Assembly: GCA_021793875.1 (NCBI GenBank)
Contig: JAJYRX010000039.1
Coordinates: forward strand, 1-9,846
DNA: 9,846 bases
Source of the DNA: Pseudomonadota bacterium
Lineage (GTDB): Bacteria; Pseudomonadota; Gammaproteobacteria; Burkholderiales; Burkholderiaceae_B
Direction of reading: 5' to 3'
Shown here in pieces: positions 1 through 6,193 of this stretch. The notes beneath the pieces are model-generated. The model made no database searches. It saw only the letters and a list, made by a program, of their open reading frames with translations, and was not told the DNA's origin. The position numbers were made by a program, and so were the translations under genes. How positions within the stretch are numbered: the stretch's first letter is position 1; each line of letters starts with the position of its first letter.

Positions 1-473
1 TTGCCGCCTAACGATACGCCTGCTACATGCCATATAAGGTCTGGTTGAGCTGTTATAACTTGGTCTACTATAAAACAAACGTCCCTGCTATCGCCAGAAT
101 GATACGCTCTGGGTAGTTTGTTAGGGCTACCTGAGCAGCCACGAAAATGGGCAACAACTATTGTCCACCCAAGTTTTCTAAAAAAGTTTGCCATAGCAAC
201 CGCGTAGTGGCTTTGGCTATTACCCTCTAACCCGTGGAGTATTATCAAGCCGTAATTACTGGGAGCTAAGCTTTTTGATGGGTGTAACCAGTCAAGATCT
301 AGAAAGTCTAGATCTGGTGTGTTTAGCCTTTGACGCTTGAACCGCGGCTGCTTAGCCTTAATGCATTTGGCAGCATAAATGGTTTGTATATGACCATTAG
401 GAAGCCATGCAGGCGTTGGACAGCTGTTTGTAATTAACTTTGCAGACTGTAGTGGGCGCTGCAATATGGACAC
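1..473 (-). CDS. YheT-family alpha/beta hydrolase (N-terminal part, runs off window)
   Basis: About 157 residues read leftward to the window edge, where the gene continues. The family marks are clear: PAWLPNGHIQTIYAAK at residues 21-36, the LHGLEGNSQSHYA oxyanion/lid region at 79-91, FRGCSGSPN at 110-118 with RAYHSGD at 122-128, and the nucleophile elbow GVSLGG with Ser154 just before the edge. These define the COG0429 (YheT/ABHD1-like) hydrolases, predicted cytoplasmic esterases without a settled physiological substrate. The catalytic Asp and His lie outside the window. The start is uncertain. GTG at 473-471 gives a protein beginning MSILQRPLQSAKL and is preceded by a weak CGGATC; TTG at 464-462 is an alternative. 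Either start lies inside the end of the zinc-finger gene, so the two genes overlap by up to 40 bp and are probably translationally coupled. Confidence 0.9.
   Translation of the reverse strand, partial: MSILQRPLQSAKLITNSCPTPAWLPNGHIQTIYAAKCIKAKQPRFKRQRLNTPDLDFLDLDWLHPSKSLAPSNYGLIILHGLEGNSQSHYAVAMANFFRKLGWTIVVAHFRGCSGSPNKLPRAYHSGDSRDVCFIVDQVITAQPDLIWHVAGVSLGG
295..315. repeat. Perfect 9-bp inverted repeat inside the hydrolase gene
   Basis: AGATCTAGA and its exact reverse complement TCTAGATCT are separated by only three bases (AAG). The segment codes for Asp-Leu-Asp-Phe-Leu-Asp-Leu-Asp of the hydrolase, so the symmetry may follow from a repeated Leu-Asp codon pair. As RNA it would form a tight hairpin in the coding sequence. 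Its function is unknown. Confidence 0.85.
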
Positions 474-625
474 AATGCTGATCCGGTATCTTCTATTTCT
501 ATATACACGCGCGGGTGCATGCTCCATAAGGGTGCTTTTGGTCCGGGACAGTAAAGAGGTAGGTCGGACTTTTCTATAGTTATGACCTCATCCTTTTTGG
601 TGTTTGCGTCTTGTGTTGTGCTCAT
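434..625 (-). CDS. Small CHCC-type zinc-finger domain protein
   Basis: This 63-residue protein has the pattern YCPGP at 25-29, HPRVYIEIE at 37-45 and LCPYCSAHY at 51-59. It matches the zf-CHCC family (PF10276), related to the zinc-binding part of the mitochondrial complex I subunit NDUFS6. The likely ligands are Cys26, His37, Cys52 and Cys55. The first 20 residues are polar and probably disordered. Bacterial members are short stand-alone proteins, common in Proteobacteria and of unknown function. The ATG at 625-623 has no visible Shine-Dalgarno sequence. The gene is divergent from azlC, and its 3' end overlaps the start of the YheT-like hydrolase, so the two are probably one transcript. The family call is firm; a role in respiratory complex biology would only be inference from the eukaryotic relative. 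Confidence 0.88.
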   Translation of the reverse strand: MSTTQDANTKKDEVITIEKSDLPLYCPGPKAPLWSMHPRVYIEIEDTGSALCPYCSAHYSLQS

Positions 626-656
626 GGTTGTTTAATTCAACAGAAAAATAAAACCA

Positions 657-684
657 ATTGTACCAACTCAGTCATAGTTACAAT
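657..684. promoter_or_regulatory. Candidate divergent promoter pair between zinc-finger gene and azlC
   Basis: Rightward, TTGTAC (658-663) is followed 15 bp later by TACAAT (679-684), a 5/6 match to the -10 consensus. Leftward, the same bases read TTGTAA, 15 bp, TACAAT. ATTGTA at 657-662 and TACAAT at 679-684 are exact inverted copies, so each half serves as -35 for one direction and -10 for the other. The 15-bp spacing is shorter than the preferred 17, so the call is tentative. Confidence 0.4.
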
Positions 685-689
685 ACAGT

Positions 690-707
690 CTTGTTTAGCC
701 AAACAAG
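690..707. promoter_or_regulatory. Inverted repeat in the azlC leader (operator or RNA hairpin)
   Basis: CTTGTTT and AAACAAG form perfect 7-bp arms around the four bases AGCC. The element starts about 6 bp after the candidate -10 (679-684), near the predicted transcription start, and ends 6 bp before the azlC ribosome binding site (AAGGG, 714-718). It could be an operator for a regulator encoded elsewhere or a hairpin at the 5' end of the mRNA. No Lrp-type regulator gene lies nearby to name as the binder. Confidence 0.45.
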
Positions 708-723
708 TCATATAAGGGTTGTA

Positions 724-1473
724 ATGCGATTTCAGCAAATAAGTGGCTTATTAAGCAATCTGAATGAAGCTCAAAAGGCCGCATTCCTGAAGGGTTTACG
801 AGATTCTGCTGCGCCTACGGTAGCAATTGCCACATGGGCATTCGTAACAGGGATAGCAATGGTTAAATCAGGCCTTACTGAAGGCATGTCAGTTTTAATG
901 ACATTTGCTGTTTATGCAGGCTCGGCACAGTTAACCGCTTTACCGCTAATTGAGGCAGGCGCCCCTTTATGGCTCATATTTGCAGCAGGTATGGTCGTTA
1001 ACGTACGATTCATTATATTTGGTGCAGCGCTGCAACCTTACTTTCGTCATCTATCTAAATGGCGTTTGGGGTTAATCGGATTTCTCACTAGCGATATAGG
1101 CTTTGTGCTATTTATGTCCCGTTATAGTACTGCAAAAAAAATAGGAACTAATCAGCAGGTTTGGTATTTTCTTGGAATAATACTGCCTGGATGGCTTGTG
1201 TGGTGCACTTTATCAATAGTTGGAATATACCTTGGGGGTATGGTGCCACAAAGCTGGTCACTAGACTTCGCTGCAGTACTGGCTCTTATGGCCATAATTG
1301 TTCCACTAATAAAGGGGCGTCCTTTGGTCATGTGTCTTGTTGTGGCAGGGGCGGTTGCATGGGTAAGTCAGGTTCTGCCATTAAGGCTTGGTTTGGTGGC
1401 AGCTGTTTTGGCAGGCGTGGTGGCAGGCCTTGTTTCCGAAAAAATTGAAGCCAAATCAAAGTCGTCTGCTTAA
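724..1473 (+). CDS. azlC: AzlC-family branched-chain amino acid exporter, large subunit
   Basis: This 249-residue polytopic inner-membrane protein belongs to the AzlC/YgaZ/BrnF (LIV-E) family, which exports leucine, isoleucine and valine together with a small AzlD/YgaH/BrnE partner. It shows the N-terminal FLKGLRDSAAPTVAIATWAF stretch (21-40), the conserved YAGSAQLTALPLI motif (64-76) and NVRFIIFGAALQPYF (93-107), then several more hydrophobic segments and a charged C-terminus. I chose ATG 724 rather than the in-frame TTG at 658, because 724 follows AAGGG at 714-718 with 5-bp spacing and gives the usual family length. The TTG start would also place coding sequence over the promoter-like elements. 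The azlD partner begins 12 bp after the stop, consistent with one transcript. Substrate specificity is inferred from the family. Confidence 0.92.
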   Translation: MRFQQISGLLSNLNEAQKAAFLKGLRDSAAPTVAIATWAFVTGIAMVKSGLTEGMSVLMTFAVYAGSAQLTALPLIEAGAPLWLIFAAGMVVNVRFIIFGAALQPYFRHLSKWRLGLIGFLTSDIGFVLFMSRYSTAKKIGTNQQVWYFLGIILPGWLVWCTLSIVGIYLGGMVPQSWSLDFAAVLALMAIIVPLIKGRPLVMCLVVAGAVAWVSQVLPLRLGLVAAVLAGVVAGLVSEKIEAKSKSSA

Positions 1474-1485
1474 AGTGGTGGTTAT

Positions 1486-1821
1486 ATGAGCATAAATTGG
1501 TACGTATTGTCAGCCATTATCCTGCTAAGCCTGTGCAGTCTGTTAACACGTTGCACCTACATGCTTTTTGGCGATAGAATCCCTTTGCCCGATAATGTGC
1601 GCAGTGCCCTACGATACGCCCCTGTAGCCGCATTAATAGCAATAATTATTCCCGAGCTTCTGCCTCTTAGCTATAGCCCATCAGATCTTCTCAACCCTCG
1701 TGCTCTTGCTGCAGTGTCGGCAATAGCCCTATTTATAATTACGCGCAATTCTCTTGCTGTAATACTGGGGGGTATGGTTTCTTTGTGGCTTATAGAATTC
1801 GTCTTTTCTGTCGTGTTTTAA
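1486..1821 (+). CDS. azlD: AzlD-family branched-chain amino acid exporter, small subunit
   Basis: A 111-residue hydrophobic protein with about four membrane segments (roughly 5-20, 44-62, 75-90 and 92-110). The family signature is visible: an early LLTRCTYMLFGDRIPLPDNVRSALRYAP region (19-46), followed by an AALIAIIIPELL segment. It is the obligate partner of AzlC (YgaH/BrnE type). The start ATG lies 12 bp after the azlC stop; the preceding GGTGG gives only a weak ribosome binding site, so translation may be coupled to azlC. No terminator-like hairpin with a T-run is visible between its stop and the helicase gene, so some read-through is possible. Confidence 0.92.
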   Translation: MSINWYVLSAIILLSLCSLLTRCTYMLFGDRIPLPDNVRSALRYAPVAALIAIIIPELLPLSYSPSDLLNPRALAAVSAIALFIITRNSLAVILGGMVSLWLIEFVFSVVF

Positions 1822-1861
1822 CTACATAGCAACATTAAACAGCTCACTAACCGTAACTTGT

Positions 1862-1876
1862 ACGCATGTAATGCGT
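1862..1876. repeat. Short inverted repeat upstream of the DEAD-box helicase
   Basis: ACGCAT and ATGCGT form perfect 6-bp arms around GTA, 36-50 bp before the helicase start. There is no T-run, so it is not an intrinsic terminator. It could be a small operator or chance. Confidence 0.35.
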
Positions 1877-1895
1877 GTGTTGCTACTGTGTGCGG

Positions 1896-1901
1896 TAAAA
1901 T
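1896..1901 (+). promoter_or_regulatory. Candidate -10 element of the DEAD-box helicase
   Basis: TAAAAT is a 5/6 match to the -10 consensus, but no good -35 lies 16-18 bp upstream. A start about 7 bp downstream would fall near 1908, leaving almost no 5' leader before ATG 1912. The gene also has no Shine-Dalgarno sequence. Confidence 0.3.
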
Positions 1902-1911
1902 ACATTAATTA

Positions 1912-3234
1912 ATGGCAAATAATACTACTACCTCTATCAAGGCAAACTTTTCCGATTTCGGTCTGCATCCAACTATATTAAAAGCAGTATCCGAAGCTGG
2001 TTACAGTTCACCCACCCCAATTCAGGCATTGGCCCTACCAAATATCATGGACGGGCACGATGTAATGGGTGCTGCTCAAACAGGAACGGGTAAAACGGCC
2101 GCGTTTACGCTCCCACTACTGCATCGTCTGTTGCCTATGGCAAATACCAGCGCATCTCCCGCTAGGCATCCAGTAAGGGCTCTTATTCTTACGCCTACTC
2201 GAGAACTGGCAGATCAGGTGGCAGAAAATGCCATTATGTATTCTAAGTACACTAATTTGCGTTGTGCAGTTGTGTTTGGCGGCGTTGATATCAACCCCCA
2301 GCGTGAAGCCCTGCAGCGTGGCTGTGAGGTCCTTATAGCAACTCCTGGTCGCTTGCTTGATCACATAGAGCAGCGCAACGTTAATCTTTCCCAGGTAGGA
2401 ATTCTGGTTTTAGACGAAGCCGATCGAATGCTTGATATGGGCTTTCTGCCCGATCTTGAACGAATAGTATCCCTGTTACCAAAACAGCGTCAGGGCTTAT
2501 TGTTTTCAGCTACGTTTAGTAAAGAAATACGACGCCTAGGGCTTAACTTCCTGAATAATCCCAAGGAAATAAAAGTAGCCCAATCAAATACAACGGCAGA
2601 TACCATTACACAGATAGCTTATAGCCTTTCGGGTAAGCAAAAGCGTGCTGCTGTGGCGCACATCATAAAGTCCCGTAAGCTTAATCAGGTTATAGTTTTC
2701 TCAAACACGCGTATAGGCGCATCAAGGCTTGCTCGTGAGTTGCTAAATGATGGTATAAAAGCCGATGCTATTCATGGTGATAAAAGTCAGGCTGAACGTA
2801 CAAAAACCTTAGATTCATTCAAAGCTGGCGACCTAGAAGCTCTAGTAGCTACCGATGTAGCCGCCAGAGGTTTAGACGTTGCTGGTGTTCCATGTGTTAT
2901 CAATTATGATCTTCCGTTTAATGCCGAAGATTACGTGCATCGTATTGGTCGTACAGGCCGTGCTGGGTCTAGTGGTCAAGCCATATCTTTTTATACGCCC
3001 GACGATGAGCGCTTGTTAAGCGATATAGAAAAGCTTATAAAAACGCCAATTGAAAAGGCTCGTTTGAGTCTTCCCTCTGGTAAGGGGCGTGCGCGTAAAG
3101 AGCCACAAGATGAGCTGTTTTATAAGCCATATGTCCCATCTGAATCTTTCGATCAAAGCAAGCAACCAAGCAGGCAGTCGGGAAGATTGGGTGATAATAA
3201 AAAATCTGTCGGAATACTACTAGGCGGCAAGTAG
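1912..3234 (+). CDS. rhlE: RhlE-type DEAD-box ATP-dependent RNA helicase
   Basis: A 440-residue helicase with every core motif intact. These are the Q motif region (FSDFGL from 13, PTPIQ at 34-38), motif I AQTGTGKT (55-62), Ia PTRELA (95-100), GG (123-124), Ib TPGR (144-147), II DEAD (168-171), III SAT (199-201), V ARGLD (318-322) and VI HRIGRTGR (343-350). The first RecA-like domain spans about 15-215 and the second about 235-380. A basic, low-complexity tail of about 60 residues follows and probably contacts RNA. Such proteins remodel structured RNA in ribosome assembly or mRNA decay, often more actively in the cold. The tail is short and ends in KKSVGILLGGK, as in the RhlE branch rather than DbpA or CsdA. 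There is no Shine-Dalgarno sequence before ATG 1912. It is convergent with the thioredoxin-like gene, with 7 bp between the stops. The subfamily name is less certain than the helicase call. Confidence 0.93.
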   Translation: MANNTTTSIKANFSDFGLHPTILKAVSEAGYSSPTPIQALALPNIMDGHDVMGAAQTGTGKTAAFTLPLLHRLLPMANTSASPARHPVRALILTPTRELADQVAENAIMYSKYTNLRCAVVFGGVDINPQREALQRGCEVLIATPGRLLDHIEQRNVNLSQVGILVLDEADRMLDMGFLPDLERIVSLLPKQRQGLLFSATFSKEIRRLGLNFLNNPKEIKVAQSNTTADTITQIAYSLSGKQKRAAVAHIIKSRKLNQVIVFSNTRIGASRLARELLNDGIKADAIHGDKSQAERTKTLDSFKAGDLEALVATDVAARGLDVAGVPCVINYDLPFNAEDYVHRIGRTGRAGSSGQAISFYTPDDERLLSDIEKLIKTPIEKARLSLPSGKGRARKEPQDELFYKPYVPSESFDQSKQPSRQSGRLGDNKKSVGILLGGK

Positions 3235-3241
3235 CTTATTG

Positions 3242-3613
3242 TTATATCTTAGCAATTATTGGCGGCCCACTTACCACTGTGGCACTTTGTTTTGCACAGT
3301 TTTCTATTAGACTTTCAAGTAAATTTGTGTATGGAAGCTGAACCCCGTAAAACAGGTTTTCGTTAGTGTTTTGTATGGCTATGGTTGGGAAATCTTCAAC
3401 GTCTTCATCACCTAATAGCTCAGGATTGTTTTCTATATCCACCCAAACAAACGTATGCTGAGTTATCTCTTGTGCAAGCTGAGCGAAATTGGTTTCATAC
3501 TCACGGCAAGTGTCACACCATGCGGCACAAAAGCATATTATTACTAATGATTCGGGGTTGTTTTGGATGCGGTTTTTTATTGTAGATAGCTGACTTGGTG
3601 TAAATAAAGACAT
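3242..3613 (-). CDS. Thioredoxin-fold protein with WCDTC active site
   Basis: A 123-residue protein of ordinary thioredoxin size with no signal peptide, so probably cytoplasmic. The redox site is AAWCDTC (30-36; Cys33 and Cys36), preceded by the hydrophobic strand LVIICFC. The cis-proline loop DFPTIAI (74-80) has Pro76. The acidic segment DIENNPELLGDEDVEDFPT (59-77) occupies the usual place between strand 3 and the cis-proline. The CxxC dipeptide is Asp-Thr, not the Gly-Pro of classical TrxA, so redox potential and partners may differ. Extra cysteines at 27, 29 and 106 are also unlike standard thioredoxin. The gene is convergent with the helicase and divergent from the EI24-like gene. I see no strong Shine-Dalgarno sequence or promoter. 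The partner protein is unknown. Confidence 0.88.
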   Translation of the reverse strand: MSLFTPSQLSTIKNRIQNNPESLVIICFCAAWCDTCREYETNFAQLAQEITQHTFVWVDIENNPELLGDEDVEDFPTIAIQNTNENLFYGVQLPYTNLLESLIENCAKQSATVVSGPPIIAKI

Positions 3614-3668
3614 GCAGTAATACCAGGCTTAAATTAATATTTATTTAGTACAAGTTTCATAAGATAAC

Positions 3669-4475
3669 ATGAGTCAGATTAAAACCCATGCCTCGGTTTC
3701 AGGCAATTCAAATAGCGCCTTAAGTGTGGTTTTCGAGGCCTTCAGGCGCGCATTAGTATCACAAATGCATCCTAAAATGCTGGCGGCCATACTGTTGCCT
3801 TTTGCTATAGCTATTATTGGTGCAGTTTTGATGCTGTATATATTCTGGTCACCGCTTACATCATGGTTAAATGCCAGGCTAGATCAGTTTGCTATGGTAG
3901 ATCAGCTAGAACAATGGCTTATAGCCATCAAGTTGGTGTGGTTAAAAGTTCATTTGGTAAGCGTATTAGCCGCTATTATGCTTATACCAATGGCAGGGGT
4001 GCTAGGGGTAATAATTGCAGCTGTATTCGTTATGCCAATAGTGTTACGTCATATAGAAAAGCGTCAATATCCAGAACTTAAAAGAATGGGTAGTAACGTG
4101 TGGAGTCTAGGGGCCTGGAATGCTGTCAAAATAGGTATAGTATTTGCTATAGGTTGGGCGGTAACTATGCCTTTATGGTTTTTCCCGCCGTTTGCTCTTG
4201 TACTACCAATTTTCTGGTGGGCTTTTCTATACAATAGAATTATGCGTGTCGATGCTCTAATAGAACACGCCAGTTCTGTAGAACGCCGAGCTATATGGAG
4301 TCGAAACAACGGACCATATTGGCTTATAGGGTTAATAGTTTCACTGCTAAATCTTTTTCCGCCCATGTGGTTGGTATTGCCGGTGTTTTCATCACTTGTG
4401 TTTGCACATTACAGTTTAATGACATTGCAACGCTACAGGTTTGAACAACCAGGCGTTGAACTTATAACAGAATAA
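3669..4475 (+). CDS. EI24/CysZ-like integral membrane protein
   Basis: A 268-residue membrane protein of the EI24 superfamily (PF07264), which includes the sulfate permease CysZ and the eukaryotic etoposide-induced EI24. A soluble, helical N-terminus (FEAFRRALVSQMHPKMLAAILLP, 22-44) leads into a first membrane span of about 38-60. Long hydrophobic stretches follow at about 96-126, 151-170, 174-190 and 216-247. The loop NRIMRVDALIEHASSVERRAIW (189-210) before the last span resembles the conserved cytoplasmic loop of the family. Betaproteobacterial members commonly carry only the generic name EI24 domain-containing protein. No sulfate assimilation gene lies nearby, so I do not call it cysZ. ATG 3669 has only a weak AAG-type upstream sequence. 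The CinA-N-like gene begins 11 bp after its stop, suggesting one operon. Confidence 0.83.
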   Translation: MSQIKTHASVSGNSNSALSVVFEAFRRALVSQMHPKMLAAILLPFAIAIIGAVLMLYIFWSPLTSWLNARLDQFAMVDQLEQWLIAIKLVWLKVHLVSVLAAIMLIPMAGVLGVIIAAVFVMPIVLRHIEKRQYPELKRMGSNVWSLGAWNAVKIGIVFAIGWAVTMPLWFFPPFALVLPIFWWAFLYNRIMRVDALIEHASSVERRAIWSRNNGPYWLIGLIVSLLNLFPPMWLVLPVFSSLVFAHYSLMTLQRYRFEQPGVELITE

Positions 4476-4486
4476 TATCCTTTCTT

Positions 4487-5287
4487 ATGACACAGCCTAA
4501 GGTACGTCTAATAATAATTGGTGATGAAATTTTGTCGGGTCGCCGGCAGGACAAGCATCTGCCTAAACTTATAGAGCTGCTTCAGCATCGTGGCATGCAG
4601 CTTTCTAGAGTGGAAATAATAACCGACTCTCGTGACGATATTGCGTCTACTCTACGCTTCAGTTTTGCAACTTCTGATATAGTTTTTTGTTGCGGAGGTA
4701 TAGGAGCTACTCCCGATGATCAAACCCGACAGGCTGCGGCTCAGGCTCTTAACTTACCCCTAGAGTTACATCCTGAAGCCAAGCGTCTTATTTCTGAGCG
4801 TTGTGCTGAAATGGCTGCAGAGGGTAAAGGTAGTGCAGACATGTCATTGCCCGAGAACCAACAGCGCTTGCAAATGGGTGTTTTTCCTAGAGGGGCTGAA
4901 ATAGTACCCAATAGTTTTAATAAAATACCCGGATTCTTCATTAAAAATCATACTTTCATGCCGGGTTTCCCCATCATGGCATCTAGCATGATGGAGTGGA
5001 CTCTAGATACCAGATATAGGCACTTGCATAACCGATTATCTTATGCAGAACATTCATTTCTAGCATATGGTTTGGCCGAATCAAGCATTACCCCGGCGCT
5101 TGAGTTCATAGAGAAACGCTGGCCAGGGCTTAAGGCATTTAGTCTTCCAAGTGTAGGTGAAGACGGCAGCCGTAGCCATATAGAACTAGGGGCCAAAGGA
5201 GCTCCAGAAAGTGTGAATGCAGCGCTGGAATATTTAAAACAACAAGTTGCAGATCTGCATGGTGAAATTGGTAGGCATGTTTCATAG
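4487..5287 (+). CDS. Stand-alone CinA-N / MoaB-Mog-fold (molybdopterin-binding-like) protein
   Basis: A 266-residue protein of the COG1058 type. The MoCF_biosynth (PF00994) fold is shown by LIIIGDEILSGR (8-19), the signature CGGIGATPDD (69-78) and MPGFP (159-163). Bifunctional CinA/PncC proteins are about 400 residues and carry a C-terminal nicotinamide-nucleotide amidase domain, which is absent here. Residues beyond about 170 form the COG1058-specific extension (HNRLSYAEHSFLAYGLAESS, 181-200). The N-terminal domain has been linked to ADP-ribose or FAD pyrophosphatase activity in some CinA proteins; databases usually call stand-alone forms molybdopterin-binding protein. No moa or moe gene lies nearby, so a molybdenum cofactor role is unsupported. 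The start at 4487 follows the EI24-like gene by 11 bp and is preceded by pyrimidine-rich TCCTTTCTT, not a Shine-Dalgarno sequence. Confidence 0.85.
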   Translation: MTQPKVRLIIIGDEILSGRRQDKHLPKLIELLQHRGMQLSRVEIITDSRDDIASTLRFSFATSDIVFCCGGIGATPDDQTRQAAAQALNLPLELHPEAKRLISERCAEMAAEGKGSADMSLPENQQRLQMGVFPRGAEIVPNSFNKIPGFFIKNHTFMPGFPIMASSMMEWTLDTRYRHLHNRLSYAEHSFLAYGLAESSITPALEFIEKRWPGLKAFSLPSVGEDGSRSHIELGAKGAPESVNAALEYLKQQVADLHGEIGRHVS

Positions 5288-5295
5288 AGTTTTGG

Positions 5296-5324
5296 TTGCA
5301 TTTCCGCAGTGATTTTCATATGAT
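5296..5324 (+). promoter_or_regulatory. Sigma-70-type promoter of the iclR-family gene
   Basis: TTGCAT (5296-5301) and TATGAT (5319-5324) are separated by exactly 17 bp, and each matches consensus at 4-5 of 6 positions. The predicted transcription start is about 5331, giving a leader of about 24 bases before ATG 5355. This would give the regulator a transcript independent of the upstream CinA-N-like gene. Confidence 0.6.
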
Positions 5325-5327
5325 GGA

Positions 5328-5346
5328 ATTGTTGCAATGCATCAAT
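5328..5346. promoter_or_regulatory. Imperfect palindrome at the iclR start site, candidate autoregulatory operator
   Basis: ATTGTTGCAATGCATCAAT is a 19-bp palindrome centred on A5337, with 8 of 9 arm positions paired. It covers the predicted +1 just after the -10, where a bound repressor would block the polymerase. IclR-family regulators typically bind palindromes of this size and often repress their own genes. The assignment to this IclR protein is inference. Confidence 0.45.
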
Positions 5347-5354
5347 AACTATTA

Positions 5355-6170
5355 ATGGCACTCATACAAACCTCATCAACAACTCCAGAAAATTACGTCA
5401 ACGGCACGCAAGCAGTAGCTATACAGGTTCTTGATCGTGCTATGCGCTTGCTAGATGCTTTGGCAGATCAGTCCGATCCTGTGCCGCTAAAAGAGCTGGC
5501 AGCCCGTACAGGCCTTCATACCTCAACTACTCACAGAATTCTTAATGATCTAGTTGCGGGGCGCTATGTTGAAAGGGTAGATAGCGGCTTATATAGGCTT
5601 GGCATGCGCCTGCTTGAGTTGGGGTCTCTTGTCAAGGGCAGGCTAGATGTGCGCGAGGCTTCATTTGAGCCTATGCGAGAACTACATAAAATTACTGGGC
5701 AAACCATAAACCTGTCTTTGCAACAAGGTGATGAAATAGTTTATATAGAGCGTGCTTGGAGTGAATGTTCAGGTATGCAGGTAGTGCGCGCCATAGGTGG
5801 ACGAGCTCCCTTACATTTAACCTCCACAGGCAAACTTTTTTTATCTTTATACGACTCTCGTCAAATACGCTCATACGCCATGCGTACTGGGCTGGCAGGT
5901 GCTACAAGAAACAGTATCACCGATGTAAGTGTCTTGGAGCGTGAGCTGGCTATGGTCAGGCGTCTTGGTTATTCCCGTGATAACGAAGAGCTCGAGCTTG
6001 GAGTGCGCTGTATAGCGGCAGGCATTTATGACGATGCAGGCTCCATGTGTGCTGGGTTATCAATATCAGCACCTTCAGACAGGCTGCGTGAAGAGTGGAT
6101 ACCGATTATGCTGCGTGTAGCGGAACAAATATCATCTTCTTTAGGGTACGAATCATCTCCTAAAAAATAA
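5355..6170 (+). CDS. IclR-family transcriptional regulator
   Basis: A 271-residue regulator with standard IclR architecture. An extension of about 20 residues precedes the N-terminal winged helix-turn-helix, QVLDRAMRLLDAL (24-36) and LKELAARTGLHTSTTHRIL (45-63), with the wing VERVDSGLYRLG (72-83). The C-terminal ligand-binding domain (PF01614) covers about 95-265. It shows INLSLQQGDEIVYIER (118-133), GGRAPLHLTSTGK (148-160) and LGVRCIAAGIYDDAG, the usual effector-pocket strands. These proteins act as dimers or tetramers, often on aromatic, acetate or sugar-acid catabolism. No catabolic gene is adjacent, so the effector is unknown. The gene has its own promoter and start-site palindrome, and it sits directly upstream of the phasin gene, whose start site carries a related motif. 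No Shine-Dalgarno sequence precedes ATG 5355. Confidence 0.93.
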   Translation: MALIQTSSTTPENYVNGTQAVAIQVLDRAMRLLDALADQSDPVPLKELAARTGLHTSTTHRILNDLVAGRYVERVDSGLYRLGMRLLELGSLVKGRLDVREASFEPMRELHKITGQTINLSLQQGDEIVYIERAWSECSGMQVVRAIGGRAPLHLTSTGKLFLSLYDSRQIRSYAMRTGLAGATRNSITDVSVLERELAMVRRLGYSRDNEELELGVRCIAAGIYDDAGSMCAGLSISAPSDRLREEWIPIMLRVAEQISSSLGYESSPKK

Positions 6171-6189
6171 TTTGCTGCGCTGCAGCAAA
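6171..6189. promoter_or_regulatory. PhaR-like operator: perfect inverted repeat upstream of the phasin promoter
   Basis: TTTGCTGC and GCAGCAAA are perfect 8-bp arms around GCT. The core CTGC-N3-GCAG agrees with the site reported, to my recollection, for the PHA-responsive repressor PhaR in alphaproteobacteria. It begins directly after the iclR stop and ends 4 bp before the phasin -35. There is no downstream T-run on the plus strand, so it is unlikely to be the iclR terminator. On the minus strand it is followed by AAATTATTTTTTA, a poor terminator that serves no gene. Confidence 0.55.
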
Positions 6190-6193
6190 ATGC

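Noticed and set aside
658..723. TTG start at 658 that would add 22 residues to AzlC
   Set aside because: ATG 724 has a good AAGGG site at proper spacing and gives the family's usual length; the extra residues would lie over the promoter-like elements and the inverted repeat.
2116..2364. Open frame on the minus strand inside the helicase gene
   Set aside because: It lies opposite strongly conserved helicase motifs and its translation resembles no protein family; it is a shadow of the real gene. The same applies to the other antisense or shifted frames in 3385-3585, 4064-4366, 5041-5361, 7653-7910 and 9081-9531.
3225..3260. Search for a terminator between the convergent helicase and thioredoxin-like genes
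   Set aside because: Only 7 bp separate the stop codons and no GC-rich hairpin with a T-run is visible on either strand.
4487..5287. Calling the COG1058 protein cinA or a molybdenum cofactor enzyme
   Set aside because: The C-terminal amidase domain of CinA/PncC is absent and no moa, moe or mog neighbour is present, so a specific symbol would overstate the evidence.
6171..6189. Inverted repeat after iclR considered as the iclR terminator
   Set aside because: It is followed by AATGCTTGACA, not a T-run, and sits against the phasin -35, which fits an operator better.
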